The notes under the pieces: generated by a model
Databases searched by the model: none
What the model saw: only the letters and a program-made list of their open reading frames with translations
What the model was told of the DNA's origin: nothing
In this document: piece after piece, positions 43,264 to 51,788 of the stretch
Layout: each line of letters begins with the position of its first letter
Position numbering within the stretch: position 1 is the first letter of the stretch
Made by a program: the position numbers and the translations under genes
Assembly (NCBI GenBank): GCA_024687745.1
Contig: JAILEM010000112.1
Location: 1-52,190 of the forward strand
DNA from: Lachnospiraceae bacterium
GTDB taxonomy: Bacteria; Bacillota; Clostridia; Lachnospirales; Lachnospiraceae
DNA: 52,190 nucleotides
Direction: 5' to 3'

Positions 43264-44022
43264 TCAGATCTGCTTATCCAGTTCCTTTATTATTTCTGCT
43301 ATGACTTCATTTTTTTTGATATCATAAGAGTTCTGCCTTTGAAGCAGATCCATCCTTATTCCGATCCCTATTATATAATTACTGTATATGCCGGTTTCCA
43401 GATCCGATATCCCCTCCGTAAGTATGCCGGCTATTTTGCCGTCTCCAAAATATATGGAATCGTCCTCTCTTTTTTCCGTTTTAACCTTAAATAGTCTCTC
43501 AATAACCCTGCTTACAGCTAAAGCCACAGTTTCTGTTATCCGTATATCCTTACTTTTAATCTTATCAGGCTCTAAGATCATACTCAGATATATTCCCCCA
43601 TCAGGAGAAGCAAAATCACTCCCCCTGTGACCTATTCCCGCTGTCTGCTTCTTAGCGATGATCACGGTTTTATTTATCATATGTCTGTCTGAAAAAAACA
43701 GATTTCTCTTTGCCTCTGTATTGGTAGAGTCAAGCTCCTCATAGACAAAGATCCTCTCTGTATTATCTTTTGCCGTTTCATACAACGGATCCTTTAAAAG
43801 ATACAGGATCACCCCGCTCTTTGAAATGATATCGCTTTCTTTTTCAAGCATATATCCCCTGTTATTTACAGATCGGATGGAATAGCCGTTTTTCTTAAGT
43901 TCATTGATATTTTTCCAGACAGCATTCCTTGAGACATTACATCTCTTTGCCAGTTCCTCTCCCGAGATAAATACTCCTTTATTCTTTTCAAGCTCCTGTA
44001 TTATCTTATCCCTGGTCGGCAT
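43264..44022 (-). CDS. birA: BirA-like biotin regulator with degenerate, shortened ligase domain
   Basis: A protein of 252 aa; ordinary BirA has about 320. The N-terminal winged helix is intact (ISGEELAKRCNVSRNAVWK). The ligase domain keeps ELDSTNTEAK, QTAG and GKIAGILTE (Lys196). However, the GRGRRG loop reads GIGHRG (residues 129-134), KWPND reads REDD-S (185-189), and the Asn after GIGI is Arg223. The chain stops near residue 252 without the SH3-like C-terminal domain. It may sense biotin or biotinyl-AMP without efficient ligation. AGGAGG precedes the ATG. Confidence 0.85.
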   Translation of the reverse strand: MPTRDKIIQELEKNKGVFISGEELAKRCNVSRNAVWKNINELKKNGYSIRSVNNRGYMLEKESDIISKSGVILYLLKDPLYETAKDNTERIFVYEELDSTNTEAKRNLFFSDRHMINKTVIIAKKQTAGIGHRGSDFASPDGGIYLSMILEPDKIKSKDIRITETVALAVSRVIERLFKVKTEKREDDSIYFGDGKIAGILTEGISDLETGIYSNYIIGIGIRMDLLQRQNSYDIKKNEVIAEIIKELDKQI

Positions 44023-44079
44023 AAAGCCTCCTGTTCTCTCTGAAATTTTACATTTTAAAACGTGGTCAGAACCATAACA

Positions 44080-44730
44080 TTAACATTTCAGTATTCTTAC
44101 CACTTCCATTATCCCTTTATGCTTCAGTTCTCTTGGCTCAAATTTTATCAGAGAATATACAAACTGCATAACGAGTCCTGCACCGAAAGTACTGACAAGA
44201 GTTCCTATACCTACCGGACCTCCCAAAAGATAACCTATCAGTAATACTATACCCCATAGGATTATCTCTACAAACCCTATCGGTACCTTTGTAATTCTCT
44301 TTCCTACCCCGACAAGAAGGGCGTCTCTTGGCCCGCAACACTGTTCAGCACTCATATATATCCACATTCCAAGAGCCATAAATACAAACCCTGTTATCAT
44401 TATAAATATTCCTATCCCGACATTCGTATTTTGGGGAAACGGATTCATACTGTTGAAAAACTGCACAAAATTACCCGTAAGTAAGGCATCTATAACAGTT
44501 CCGAACCCTATTTTTTCCTTAAGGATGATATCGATAACAAGAACCGATAAAGCGACAAATGTCATTGAGATTCCATAATTAAAGGGAGTATGTTTGGCTA
44601 TCCCCATCCCAAGACAATCCCATGGTGCAAGTCCGATATTGGCATATATTGTAAGATGTACCCCAAATGAAAAAACCAGCAGACCTGCTATTATCTTTAT
44701 CCACCCTGCTATTATCTTTTTTTTACTCAT
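44080..44730 (-). CDS. YczE/YitT-like membrane protein
   Basis: A protein of 216 aa with five or six membrane segments. LLVFSFGVHLTIYANIGLAP followed by WD, and CCGPRDALLVGVGKR match the YczE/YyaS group. Function unknown; B. subtilis YczE is needed for some non-ribosomal peptide synthesis by an unknown means. GGGTGA precedes the ATG. It lies 57 nt upstream of birA on the same strand and could belong to its transcript, but nothing ties it to biotin. Confidence 0.87.
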   Translation of the reverse strand: MSKKKIIAGWIKIIAGLLVFSFGVHLTIYANIGLAPWDCLGMGIAKHTPFNYGISMTFVALSVLVIDIILKEKIGFGTVIDALLTGNFVQFFNSMNPFPQNTNVGIGIFIMITGFVFMALGMWIYMSAEQCCGPRDALLVGVGKRITKVPIGFVEIILWGIVLLIGYLLGGPVGIGTLVSTFGAGLVMQFVYSLIKFEPRELKHKGIMEVVRILKC

Positions 44731-44842
44731 TTCTATATCACCCTTTAACTGTTCATTTATCAGAACACATCTATTCTATAATATATATTTATTGCAGATT
44801 TCTCAAGTAAAACACACTGCTTCAGGAATATCACATACTTGA

Positions 44843-44851
44843 TGATATAAT
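44843..44851 (+). promoter_or_regulatory. Extended -10 promoter of the 44905 gene
   Basis: TGATATAAT, 53 nt before the ATG at 44905. No clear -35. Confidence 0.6.
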
Positions 44852-44904
44852 TTAAAAATGATATATTTCTATTTATAAAATCAGACCGGTAAGGAGTTTA
44901 GTTA

Positions 44905-46944
44905 ATGGATAAAAAGAAGCTGTTTTCCAGCGATAATATAAAATATGCCCTGCTTATCATACTTGGTATTCAATTAATATTTATAATCTGTGTCAATCTT
45001 CTGAAATGTGATGACTTTATTGATCATGACGCCTCAATGCTGTACAGCCACACGATACACATGTGGGAGCAAAAAAAACTTGTAATACCGAATTATCAGG
45101 AGGAAACCTTCTTTCATCTGGATACATCCTGCATTCTGGCCCTTCCGATTTACGGTCTGACCGGCAATATTTTTCTCTCATATGCAATAAGCAATATCAT
45201 TTTCCTTCTGCTTACCCTTTTTGTAATGAATGATCTGTTGAAGCGGCTGAATGTAAAGGATGAGTACCGGTATGCAGGCTTACTGCTGTATATCATACCT
45301 TACCGTCTGGGACTGACAGAGTATTTTAACATGCTTTTCTTTGAGTGCAGCTTTTATAATGTGTGCATAATCGTAACGGTAATTGCGATCGATCTCTTTT
45401 TATATAAAAAACCGGAAGTTTCTGATAAAAAAGAGAACATCTTCTATTATTCGATGCTCATTCTATATGCAGCACTTACGATACTTACCGCCTTCTCAAG
45501 AGGCAGTTATACACTTCTTGTTGCACTGCTGCCTGCAATGCTTTGTTATGCACTGGAGGTAATCCTTTCGCCTGAGGGACTGAAACATATAGAAAGATCC
45601 AAGATCGTTTTGATCATTGTAACCTTTGTATCCTATGCTGTCGGAATGGGTTACTCAAGAATAAAAGGATTTATACCGACTAAAACGGGTTATAAGCTTA
45701 TCTATGTCAGGGATCTTGTAGACAGCTTTTTAGATGTAGTCTGGGGACATTTCAGCATCTTCATCGGCCTGACCGATCCCGATGTTTTCACTAAGGAAGG
45801 GATCTTTCAGCTGATACTTACCGCCTATGCCATTCTTTTGATAATATTATTGATCTTTAACCTGAAGCATGCATTCAGGGAAGAAAAATATTCAAATGCT
45901 CTCAGATATTTGACCATAATATATCTCTGGAACTGTGCCATACTCGGAATGACAGACAGTCACAACAGTACCTGGGGCTTTCCGGAAAGGTACATGCTCC
46001 CGGGCTTTGTCCCTCTGCTGTTATCTGCACCGGTGATGCTTACCTATATGGAGGATATTAAAAGAGACCTGCTGAAAAAATGCGCTTATTTTGTTGTATC
46101 TGTATTGACATGCCTGACACTTGCAGTGTGTAACTTCAGTGTAATGGAAGTGATCTGGCAGACATCCGTAGATCTGCAGGGAGTCAGAGAAACCCTTTCT
46201 TATGCAAGGGAAAACGATATAGATACTGTATTCTTTGTCAATGATTTCAATGCAGCACTGATTTCAAGAAGTCTGGATCCGAAACTGCACGTGGCACCGA
46301 TAGATAAGCTCGATGACGGAAGGATAATTATCAATACAAGAGAGGATTATGCCACTGCCCATGATAGGGGTGCTTACTCTGATGAAAATATACTTGCCAT
46401 GACATGGTATGAACAACCTGAAGATGTATTCAGCGATTATCAGCTGAGTTCATATGAATATGTCGGTGATGTTAAGGATTATCATCTCTACCGGTCAGAC
46501 TCCAATAAATTCGATGATATGTCAGGATTTCCCATTGATGATAATCATCTTTTTAAGACAACTGATTTCTGCTATTCACCGGGATATACTTCGACAGGTG
46601 ATATAGATCTTAATGGTTATCTTGAGGCAGATGGTGCTGATGATTACGCCCTTATCAGTCCCTTGTTTGATGCGCCTTATAAAACCTGCAATATAACACT
46701 TTCATATGAGACCAGGCACAAAACAGAAGACAGAAAAGATGATAAGGATGATACAGATTCGGAACATACTATAGGAAGACTGGTACTTATTGATGAAAAT
46801 GATCAGGAAATCAAATCTGTAGATATAAAAGGTAATACTACTAATGCAACCCTCACCGCTGATCCCTCACAACCCTGTAAAATAGCCGTTTGGCTCAACA
46901 ATGGTGAAAAAGTTACCCTTTGCCGGATCGATTTTGAAATCTGA
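44905..46944 (+). CDS. Large polytopic membrane protein, possible GT-C glycosyltransferase
   Basis: A protein of 679 aa: about ten membrane segments to residue 420, then a soluble C-terminal region of about 250 residues containing an acidic stretch near 605-620 and beta-rich segments, probably extracellular. The first loop (CDDFIDHDASMLYSHTIHM) holds paired acidic residues as in GT-C enzymes, but family assignment is by overall shape only. AAGGAG lies 8 nt before the ATG. Its end overlaps the convergent deacetylase gene by 32 bp. It may use a lipid-linked amino sugar made by those genes. Confidence 0.7.
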   Translation: MDKKKLFSSDNIKYALLIILGIQLIFIICVNLLKCDDFIDHDASMLYSHTIHMWEQKKLVIPNYQEETFFHLDTSCILALPIYGLTGNIFLSYAISNIIFLLLTLFVMNDLLKRLNVKDEYRYAGLLLYIIPYRLGLTEYFNMLFFECSFYNVCIIVTVIAIDLFLYKKPEVSDKKENIFYYSMLILYAALTILTAFSRGSYTLLVALLPAMLCYALEVILSPEGLKHIERSKIVLIIVTFVSYAVGMGYSRIKGFIPTKTGYKLIYVRDLVDSFLDVVWGHFSIFIGLTDPDVFTKEGIFQLILTAYAILLIILLIFNLKHAFREEKYSNALRYLTIIYLWNCAILGMTDSHNSTWGFPERYMLPGFVPLLLSAPVMLTYMEDIKRDLLKKCAYFVVSVLTCLTLAVCNFSVMEVIWQTSVDLQGVRETLSYARENDIDTVFFVNDFNAALISRSLDPKLHVAPIDKLDDGRIIINTREDYATAHDRGAYSDENILAMTWYEQPEDVFSDYQLSSYEYVGDVKDYHLYRSDSNKFDDMSGFPIDDNHLFKTTDFCYSPGYTSTGDIDLNGYLEADGADDYALISPLFDAPYKTCNITLSYETRHKTEDRKDDKDDTDSEHTIGRLVLIDENDQEIKSVDIKGNTTNATLTADPSQPCKIAVWLNNGEKVTLCRIDFEI

Positions 46945-47827
46945 GTACTGCATCCTTTTCAAGTGTCCTGTTGCTGCTGAGATAGAACTCTTTGGCAGCT
47001 TCAGGATTAATTTCCTTACCGATCTCATCAGAAAGGGCAATCCCCGGGTGAAAAAGGATCTCCAGATCCCGTCCGTTTGCAACTGCCTTTTTTTCCATGG
47101 ATCCTTTTAATCTGCTGACTCGTGAATGATCCATTTTACCACTCATAAGAAGTCCCCACAGATACATCTTGCGAAGTCCCTTCTCCTGACAATACCTGTC
47201 GATCTTACCGGAATACATGGCTAAGATCATATTCTTAACAGCATTTACCGGACGATAGCTTGTAAACAATCCGGTATCGGACAGAAAGACACTAAGAGGC
47301 TCCCTCGAGCAGCGTATATATTCAATATCATATTTTTCTTCTCTGACTACGGAGGTTATAGATTTCCACACTATAGGCAGATGATGTGTATGCTGGTGAC
47401 TATCCAGCCGAAGGTTTCTCTGGGAACATCTGACATTGTTTTCTGCTGCGATCTCAAGACACTTATCTATCGCAGACTTACACTTCTTTATCTGTGCAGA
47501 GATCTCTTTTCTTATCCCTGTTCGTATATTATTGCGGGGTGGCAGAATATATGAATACAGGAATAACTTTCCCCAGGAAAAGTCCATATATTTTCCAAAA
47601 CCCGAATCAGTAAGACAGAGACCTTCCACAAGATTTATATGTACACTCATACAAGGCAGAAACGGCAGGGAAGGTATGGCAGAATAAAGCATTTCCATGC
47701 ATTCATCAAAGCAGGCTGAATTTGGTACTATACTGATACTGTTAAGCTTACCCTTCTGCATACATTCGAGTATATCTGAGGATGTATTTTTTGTTAAGGC
47801 ATAATCGTCTGCGTGAATATCAATCAT
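46913..47827 (-). CDS. YdjC/ChbG-family carbohydrate deacetylase
   Basis: About 304 aa. IDIHADDYALT holds the metal Asp pair, SVHINLVEG a His, DSHQHTHHLPIV the HxH ligands, and EILFHPG the late conserved His, so the active site looks complete. Family members remove acetyl from N-acetyl sugars; Francisella NaxD acts on undecaprenyl-phosphate GalNAc. ATG at 47827 overlaps the upstream GT2 stop by 8 nt; longer starts fall inside that gene. The coupling suggests that the GT2 product is its substrate. Confidence 0.88.
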   Translation of the reverse strand: MIDIHADDYALTKNTSSDILECMQKGKLNSISIVPNSACFDECMEMLYSAIPSLPFLPCMSVHINLVEGLCLTDSGFGKYMDFSWGKLFLYSYILPPRNNIRTGIRKEISAQIKKCKSAIDKCLEIAAENNVRCSQRNLRLDSHQHTHHLPIVWKSITSVVREEKYDIEYIRCSREPLSVFLSDTGLFTSYRPVNAVKNMILAMYSGKIDRYCQEKGLRKMYLWGLLMSGKMDHSRVSRLKGSMEKKAVANGRDLEILFHPGIALSDEIGKEINPEAAKEFYLSSNRTLEKDAVLRFQNRSGKG

Positions 47828-48806
47828 CAGTCTGTGATTCCTTTTCAATCTGTATAACACAATCGATAAGATATTTAGGTCTCTTTTTGGTCTCAAGATA
47901 GATCTTACCGAGATATTCGCCTATTATTCCAAGGGAAAGCTGGATGACACCTGTCATGATCAGCGTTACAAGCAACAGAGTTGTATAACCGGGAACATTT
48001 TTTCCCTGAACCCACTCAACAAAACTGAAGATGATAAAGGCTATACCTAACAGCATTGTTATAATGCCCGTAAATGATACTATTCTGAGAGGTACTATGG
48101 TAAATGAAGTTATTCCGTCTGTGGCAAGCCTTACCATTTTGGACAGGGTATATTTGGTTTCTCCGCCGGTCCTCTCTTTTGTATCAAAATACACTATTTC
48201 CGAGGGAAAACCAAGAGAAGGGATCAGACCTCTTAAAAAAAGATTGCTCTCATCATATTTCTTAAGTGCTTCTATAACTTTACGTGATATAAGCCTGTAG
48301 TCCGCATGATTCTTCATTATCCTGCTTCCCATAAGATGCATTATCTTATAATAGGAAAGTGCAGTTAACTTCTTGAAGACCCCGTCACTCTCCCTGTTAT
48401 TCCTTATACCGTATACCACCTCGGCTCCATCCTTATAGCACTTGATAAAATCCTCCAGTGCATTGATATCCTGCTGCAGATCGGCATCGATAGTTATCAC
48501 AATATCTGCCTTTGAAGCAGTCATTATCCCTGCCCAGAGGGCATTCTGATGACCTGAATTTCCTACAAGTGAAACAACGATAAAGACAGGATCCTTATGC
48601 GCTGCATCCGATAAAAGCTTAAATGTATTATCCTTACTGCCATCATTTACAAATAATATCCTGCTGTCTTTTCCTATGGCATTCTTTGCTATAAGCTCAT
48701 TTAGCCTGGCCTTCATGATCGAAGCACTCTCAAGTATTATCGCTTCCTCATTATAGCAGGGAACAACAAGATATAAGATCGGATTTTCTCTGTTTGATCC
48801 TTCCAT
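47820..48806 (-). CDS. GtrB/ArnC-like family 2 glycosyltransferase
   Basis: A protein of 328 aa. YLVVPCYNEEAIILESA, LFVNDGSKDNT, ITIDADLQQDINALEDFI (DxD) and NHADYRLISRKV are typical. Two C-terminal membrane segments (about 230-252 and 268-292) match the polyprenol-phosphate sugar transferases GtrB and ArnC. It should link a nucleotide sugar to undecaprenyl phosphate. AGGAGG precedes the ATG. It is translationally coupled to the deacetylase. Confidence 0.92.
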   Translation of the reverse strand: MEGSNRENPILYLVVPCYNEEAIILESASIMKARLNELIAKNAIGKDSRILFVNDGSKDNTFKLLSDAAHKDPVFIVVSLVGNSGHQNALWAGIMTASKADIVITIDADLQQDINALEDFIKCYKDGAEVVYGIRNNRESDGVFKKLTALSYYKIMHLMGSRIMKNHADYRLISRKVIEALKKYDESNLFLRGLIPSLGFPSEIVYFDTKERTGGETKYTLSKMVRLATDGITSFTIVPLRIVSFTGIITMLLGIAFIIFSFVEWVQGKNVPGYTTLLLVTLIMTGVIQLSLGIIGEYLGKIYLETKKRPKYLIDCVIQIEKESQTDD

Positions 48807-48933
48807 TTATCCTCCTAAAACTTTCTGACTTTTCATTTCCGGATTAATATCACTGCTTATGTATATCAGATATTTCTTTACTTTTTCTAAATAATGTACC
48901 ACATATTATAGTGTTTAACAAACCAATTTTCTA

Positions 48934-48942
48934 TGATATAAT
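48934..48942 (+). promoter_or_regulatory. Extended -10 promoter next to the cotH start
   Basis: TGATATAAT ends only 9 nt before the ATG at 48952, so transcription would start about 2-3 nt before it. A weak TTTAAC lies 17 nt upstream of the -10 at 48914-48919. Confidence 0.55.
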
Positions 48943-48951
48943 CAAATCCGT

Positions 48952-51084
48952 ATGATTTGTTATATAAATCCTTTAAAAAAAAATAGAATGTTCATACCTG
49001 TTATAGCAGCCTTTTTTGTCATGGGACTGATAGTAGCAGGTATTGGCATGAAAACATATGTTTCTCCGGGATTGTTTATTTCAGAGGTATGTCCGCATAA
49101 TGATGATGTTATATATGATTCTGTAGGTTTTCATCATGATTTTATAAAGATCACCAACTCATCTCCCCTGCCTGTTAACCTTAAAGGCTACGGACTTTCC
49201 GAAGACAGTACTCAATTAGGCAAGTTCATATTTCCCGATCTGATACTTGAAACAGGAGAAAATATTTTAGTCTGGGCGGATGAAAAGACCGTTCTTAACG
49301 GTATCTATTCAGATGATGATGCGCTTTTTTCCGGATTCAGACTGAGTGATCATGACTTTGTATATCTTACCGATCCGGATGGAAAAGTCATTGATTCACT
49401 TCGACTTCCACAGATGAAACGAAACATATCTTACCTGAGAGATCATGCCGGAGACAGAGGAATTAAAGGAAAACCAAGTGACATGGATATAGAGGATGTT
49501 CCTGTATCTGACAGTATCAAACCACCGGTATTATCTGTTGCTTCGGGATATTACAGGGAACCGTTTTTTCTTTCCATGGATGGAGATGGAAATACCGTTT
49601 ATTATACTGTTGATGCAAGCAGTCCATATACAACCGGATTTAAATATGACTCGGCTGTTCCCATAGTCGATCTCAGCCCTCTTGATAATTTCTATTCTAA
49701 TCTTGGACCCGTATCCCTGACTGAAGATCCTTATATACCTGCAGAACCTCTCAGTAAAGCCACTGTGATAAGGGCAGTTTCTCAGGGACCTGACGGTACC
49801 TTTTCAAAAGAAACGGTGGCAGTATATTTTGTCGGCGAAGAAGTCAGAAATATCTGTAAAGGATCATACACACTTTCCATCGTATCGGATCCGCAGGGGC
49901 TCTTTTCCGGGAAAAGAGGCATCTATGTTACCGGTAACGTTTGGGATATGAATAAGGACAGTATTTCCGGTGATGATGTTGATCTTCACATGGTCCCTGC
50001 AAACTACAATATGAGGGGCAGTGACTGGCGAAGAGACGCAAGCCTTACTCTCTTTAATGAAAACGGAGAGTGCCTGTATGATGAAGACGGACTTATAAGT
50101 ATCAGAGGAGCTTATGGCAGATCGGTCATACAAAAGGGCTTCAACTTAAGATCAAAAAAGACAGGACAGAAAGTTTTCAACGGCCTCTTTGATAATACCG
50201 GTGATATCATTGCCTTACGAACCGGCAGTGAAACAGATGTATATATAACAAACTTCAGAGACTCACTTAATAATAGGATATGCGAAAATCTGAACGTGCC
50301 GGCTCAAAGGTCACACTGCTGCCAGGTATATCTGGATGGCGAATACTGGGGCTGCTATAATCTTCAGGAACACATGGATACGACTTTTGTAGAGGGAAGG
50401 TATTTAGTTCCTTCCGAAAATGTAAATCTGATCAGACTTAACGGCGAACCTGAGGCCGTTTCGGAACTTGATGAGGATCTTATCCAGTACAATGAAGTCA
50501 TCAGCTATGTAAATGATCATGATCTCAGTAACGAAGAATATTATAATGAATTCTGTGATATGGTAGACGTTGACAGTCTTACAGACTATTACTGTGTTCA
50601 GCTGTTTTTTGGAAATACTGACGGATACTTATTCAATAATGCACTTTGGAGATCGAGAAAAACAGGCTCAGGTAAGTATGAAGACGGGAAATGGCGATTT
50701 TTACTGTTCGATCTGGATAATACCGATGCCTATGGATCATCGGACGGGGCAAGGGAAGCAGCTGTCGATCCCTTTGTTGATCTTACCTGGATAAACGAAG
50801 ATCAGTTTTATCCTGCTCTTTCAAAAAACAGATCATTTCGTCAGAAACTTTTATCCCGTATGAATGAACTGTTGTCTGATGATTTTTCATATGAGACCAT
50901 AAGTCCTGTAATCGATGAATTTGAATCACGCTATACAGCTCCCATGATATTATCCGTGAAAAGATTTCATGATCCGGGATTTACCGGTGAACAATATGCG
51001 TTAAATGTTCAGGTAGTACGCGATTTCTTTAAGGAGAGAGGATATTATATATCAAAATATATGAAGCTACATTTGGAGGATTGA
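48952..51084 (+). CDS. CotH kinase family protein with lamin-tail domain
   Basis: A protein of 710 aa: N-terminal membrane anchor (about 14-34), a lamin-tail-like domain (about 43-165: LFISEVCPHNDD, FIKITNSSPLPVNLKGYGLS), a chitobiase/Fn3-associated segment (about 185-290) and a CotH domain (about 300-705). CotH motifs include SIRGAYGRSVIQKGFNLR, VYLDGEYWGCYNLQEHMD and LLFDLDNTDAYG with the metal Asp. CotH proteins phosphorylate proteins; here the domain should be extracellular. The ATG at 48952 lies just after a -10, with no ribosome site; Met at 48988 is an alternative. Next come VTC and DUF4956 genes. Confidence 0.88.
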   Translation: MICYINPLKKNRMFIPVIAAFFVMGLIVAGIGMKTYVSPGLFISEVCPHNDDVIYDSVGFHHDFIKITNSSPLPVNLKGYGLSEDSTQLGKFIFPDLILETGENILVWADEKTVLNGIYSDDDALFSGFRLSDHDFVYLTDPDGKVIDSLRLPQMKRNISYLRDHAGDRGIKGKPSDMDIEDVPVSDSIKPPVLSVASGYYREPFFLSMDGDGNTVYYTVDASSPYTTGFKYDSAVPIVDLSPLDNFYSNLGPVSLTEDPYIPAEPLSKATVIRAVSQGPDGTFSKETVAVYFVGEEVRNICKGSYTLSIVSDPQGLFSGKRGIYVTGNVWDMNKDSISGDDVDLHMVPANYNMRGSDWRRDASLTLFNENGECLYDEDGLISIRGAYGRSVIQKGFNLRSKKTGQKVFNGLFDNTGDIIALRTGSETDVYITNFRDSLNNRICENLNVPAQRSHCCQVYLDGEYWGCYNLQEHMDTTFVEGRYLVPSENVNLIRLNGEPEAVSELDEDLIQYNEVISYVNDHDLSNEEYYNEFCDMVDVDSLTDYYCVQLFFGNTDGYLFNNALWRSRKTGSGKYEDGKWRFLLFDLDNTDAYGSSDGAREAAVDPFVDLTWINEDQFYPALSKNRSFRQKLLSRMNELLSDDFSYETISPVIDEFESRYTAPMILSVKRFHDPGFTGEQYALNVQVVRDFFKERGYYISKYMKLHLED

Positions 51085-51089
51085 CCTAA

Positions 51090-51788
51090 GTGCGTCACGA
51101 GGAAAAATATATCTGCTCGGAAAGACAGCTTGTTATTATAGAAAACCGCCTGAAAGCATTCCTTCCTGCCGATATCAATCAGACAGGAAATGACTACCAT
51201 ATCAGGAGTCTGTATTTTGACACGGCGGATGACAGAATGTACCATGAAAGTCTGAGCGGAATAGGAAGAAGAAGTAAATATCGTCTCAGATTTTATAATA
51301 TGAATACAGAATTATTCCGTATGGAACGTAAGGATTCCGTGAATAACATGAAGCAGAAATACTCTGTAAAGGTTGATATTGATACGGCCCTGTCTCTTCG
51401 TGATAATGACTACCCGAAAAATACAGATGATAAGCTCCTTTTGGAATTATATGTATTACAGCAGACTGAAGGGCTCCATCCTACGGCAATAGTAGACTAT
51501 CGAAGAACTGCATTTACATATCCTGTAGGAAATGTAAGGATCACACTTGACAAAGATATCTCCTGTACCTTCAGAACAGATGAGTTTCTTGATAAAAATG
51601 CCCTGTTATATCCTCTGCTGCCACAGAATAAGCACATACTTGAGATAAAATATGACCATATTTTACCGGGCTATATTAAGGCTATAGTTGACACGGGAGA
51701 TCTTGAGAGGGTATCATTCTCTAAATATGCAAATTCCAGAAGCATTATAGCAGGAAACGGAAGAAAGGAAGACGGATATGAGTTTTAA
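51090..51788 (+). CDS. VTC-domain protein (polyphosphate polymerase-like)
   Basis: A protein of 232 aa. RHEEKYICS, RSLYFDTADD, KYRLRFYN, RMERKDS and, late, HILEIKYDHILPG give the basic and acidic residues of the triphosphate-tunnel fold of VTC domains (PF09359), which in yeast Vtc4 polymerise polyphosphate from ATP. Activity of bacterial stand-alone VTC proteins is largely untested. The start is GTG at 51090 with GGAGG about 10 nt upstream, 5 nt after the cotH stop. The next gene overlaps its end by 11 nt. Confidence 0.9.
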   Translation: MRHEEKYICSERQLVIIENRLKAFLPADINQTGNDYHIRSLYFDTADDRMYHESLSGIGRRSKYRLRFYNMNTELFRMERKDSVNNMKQKYSVKVDIDTALSLRDNDYPKNTDDKLLLELYVLQQTEGLHPTAIVDYRRTAFTYPVGNVRITLDKDISCTFRTDEFLDKNALLYPLLPQNKHILEIKYDHILPGYIKAIVDTGDLERVSFSKYANSRSIIAGNGRKEDGYEF

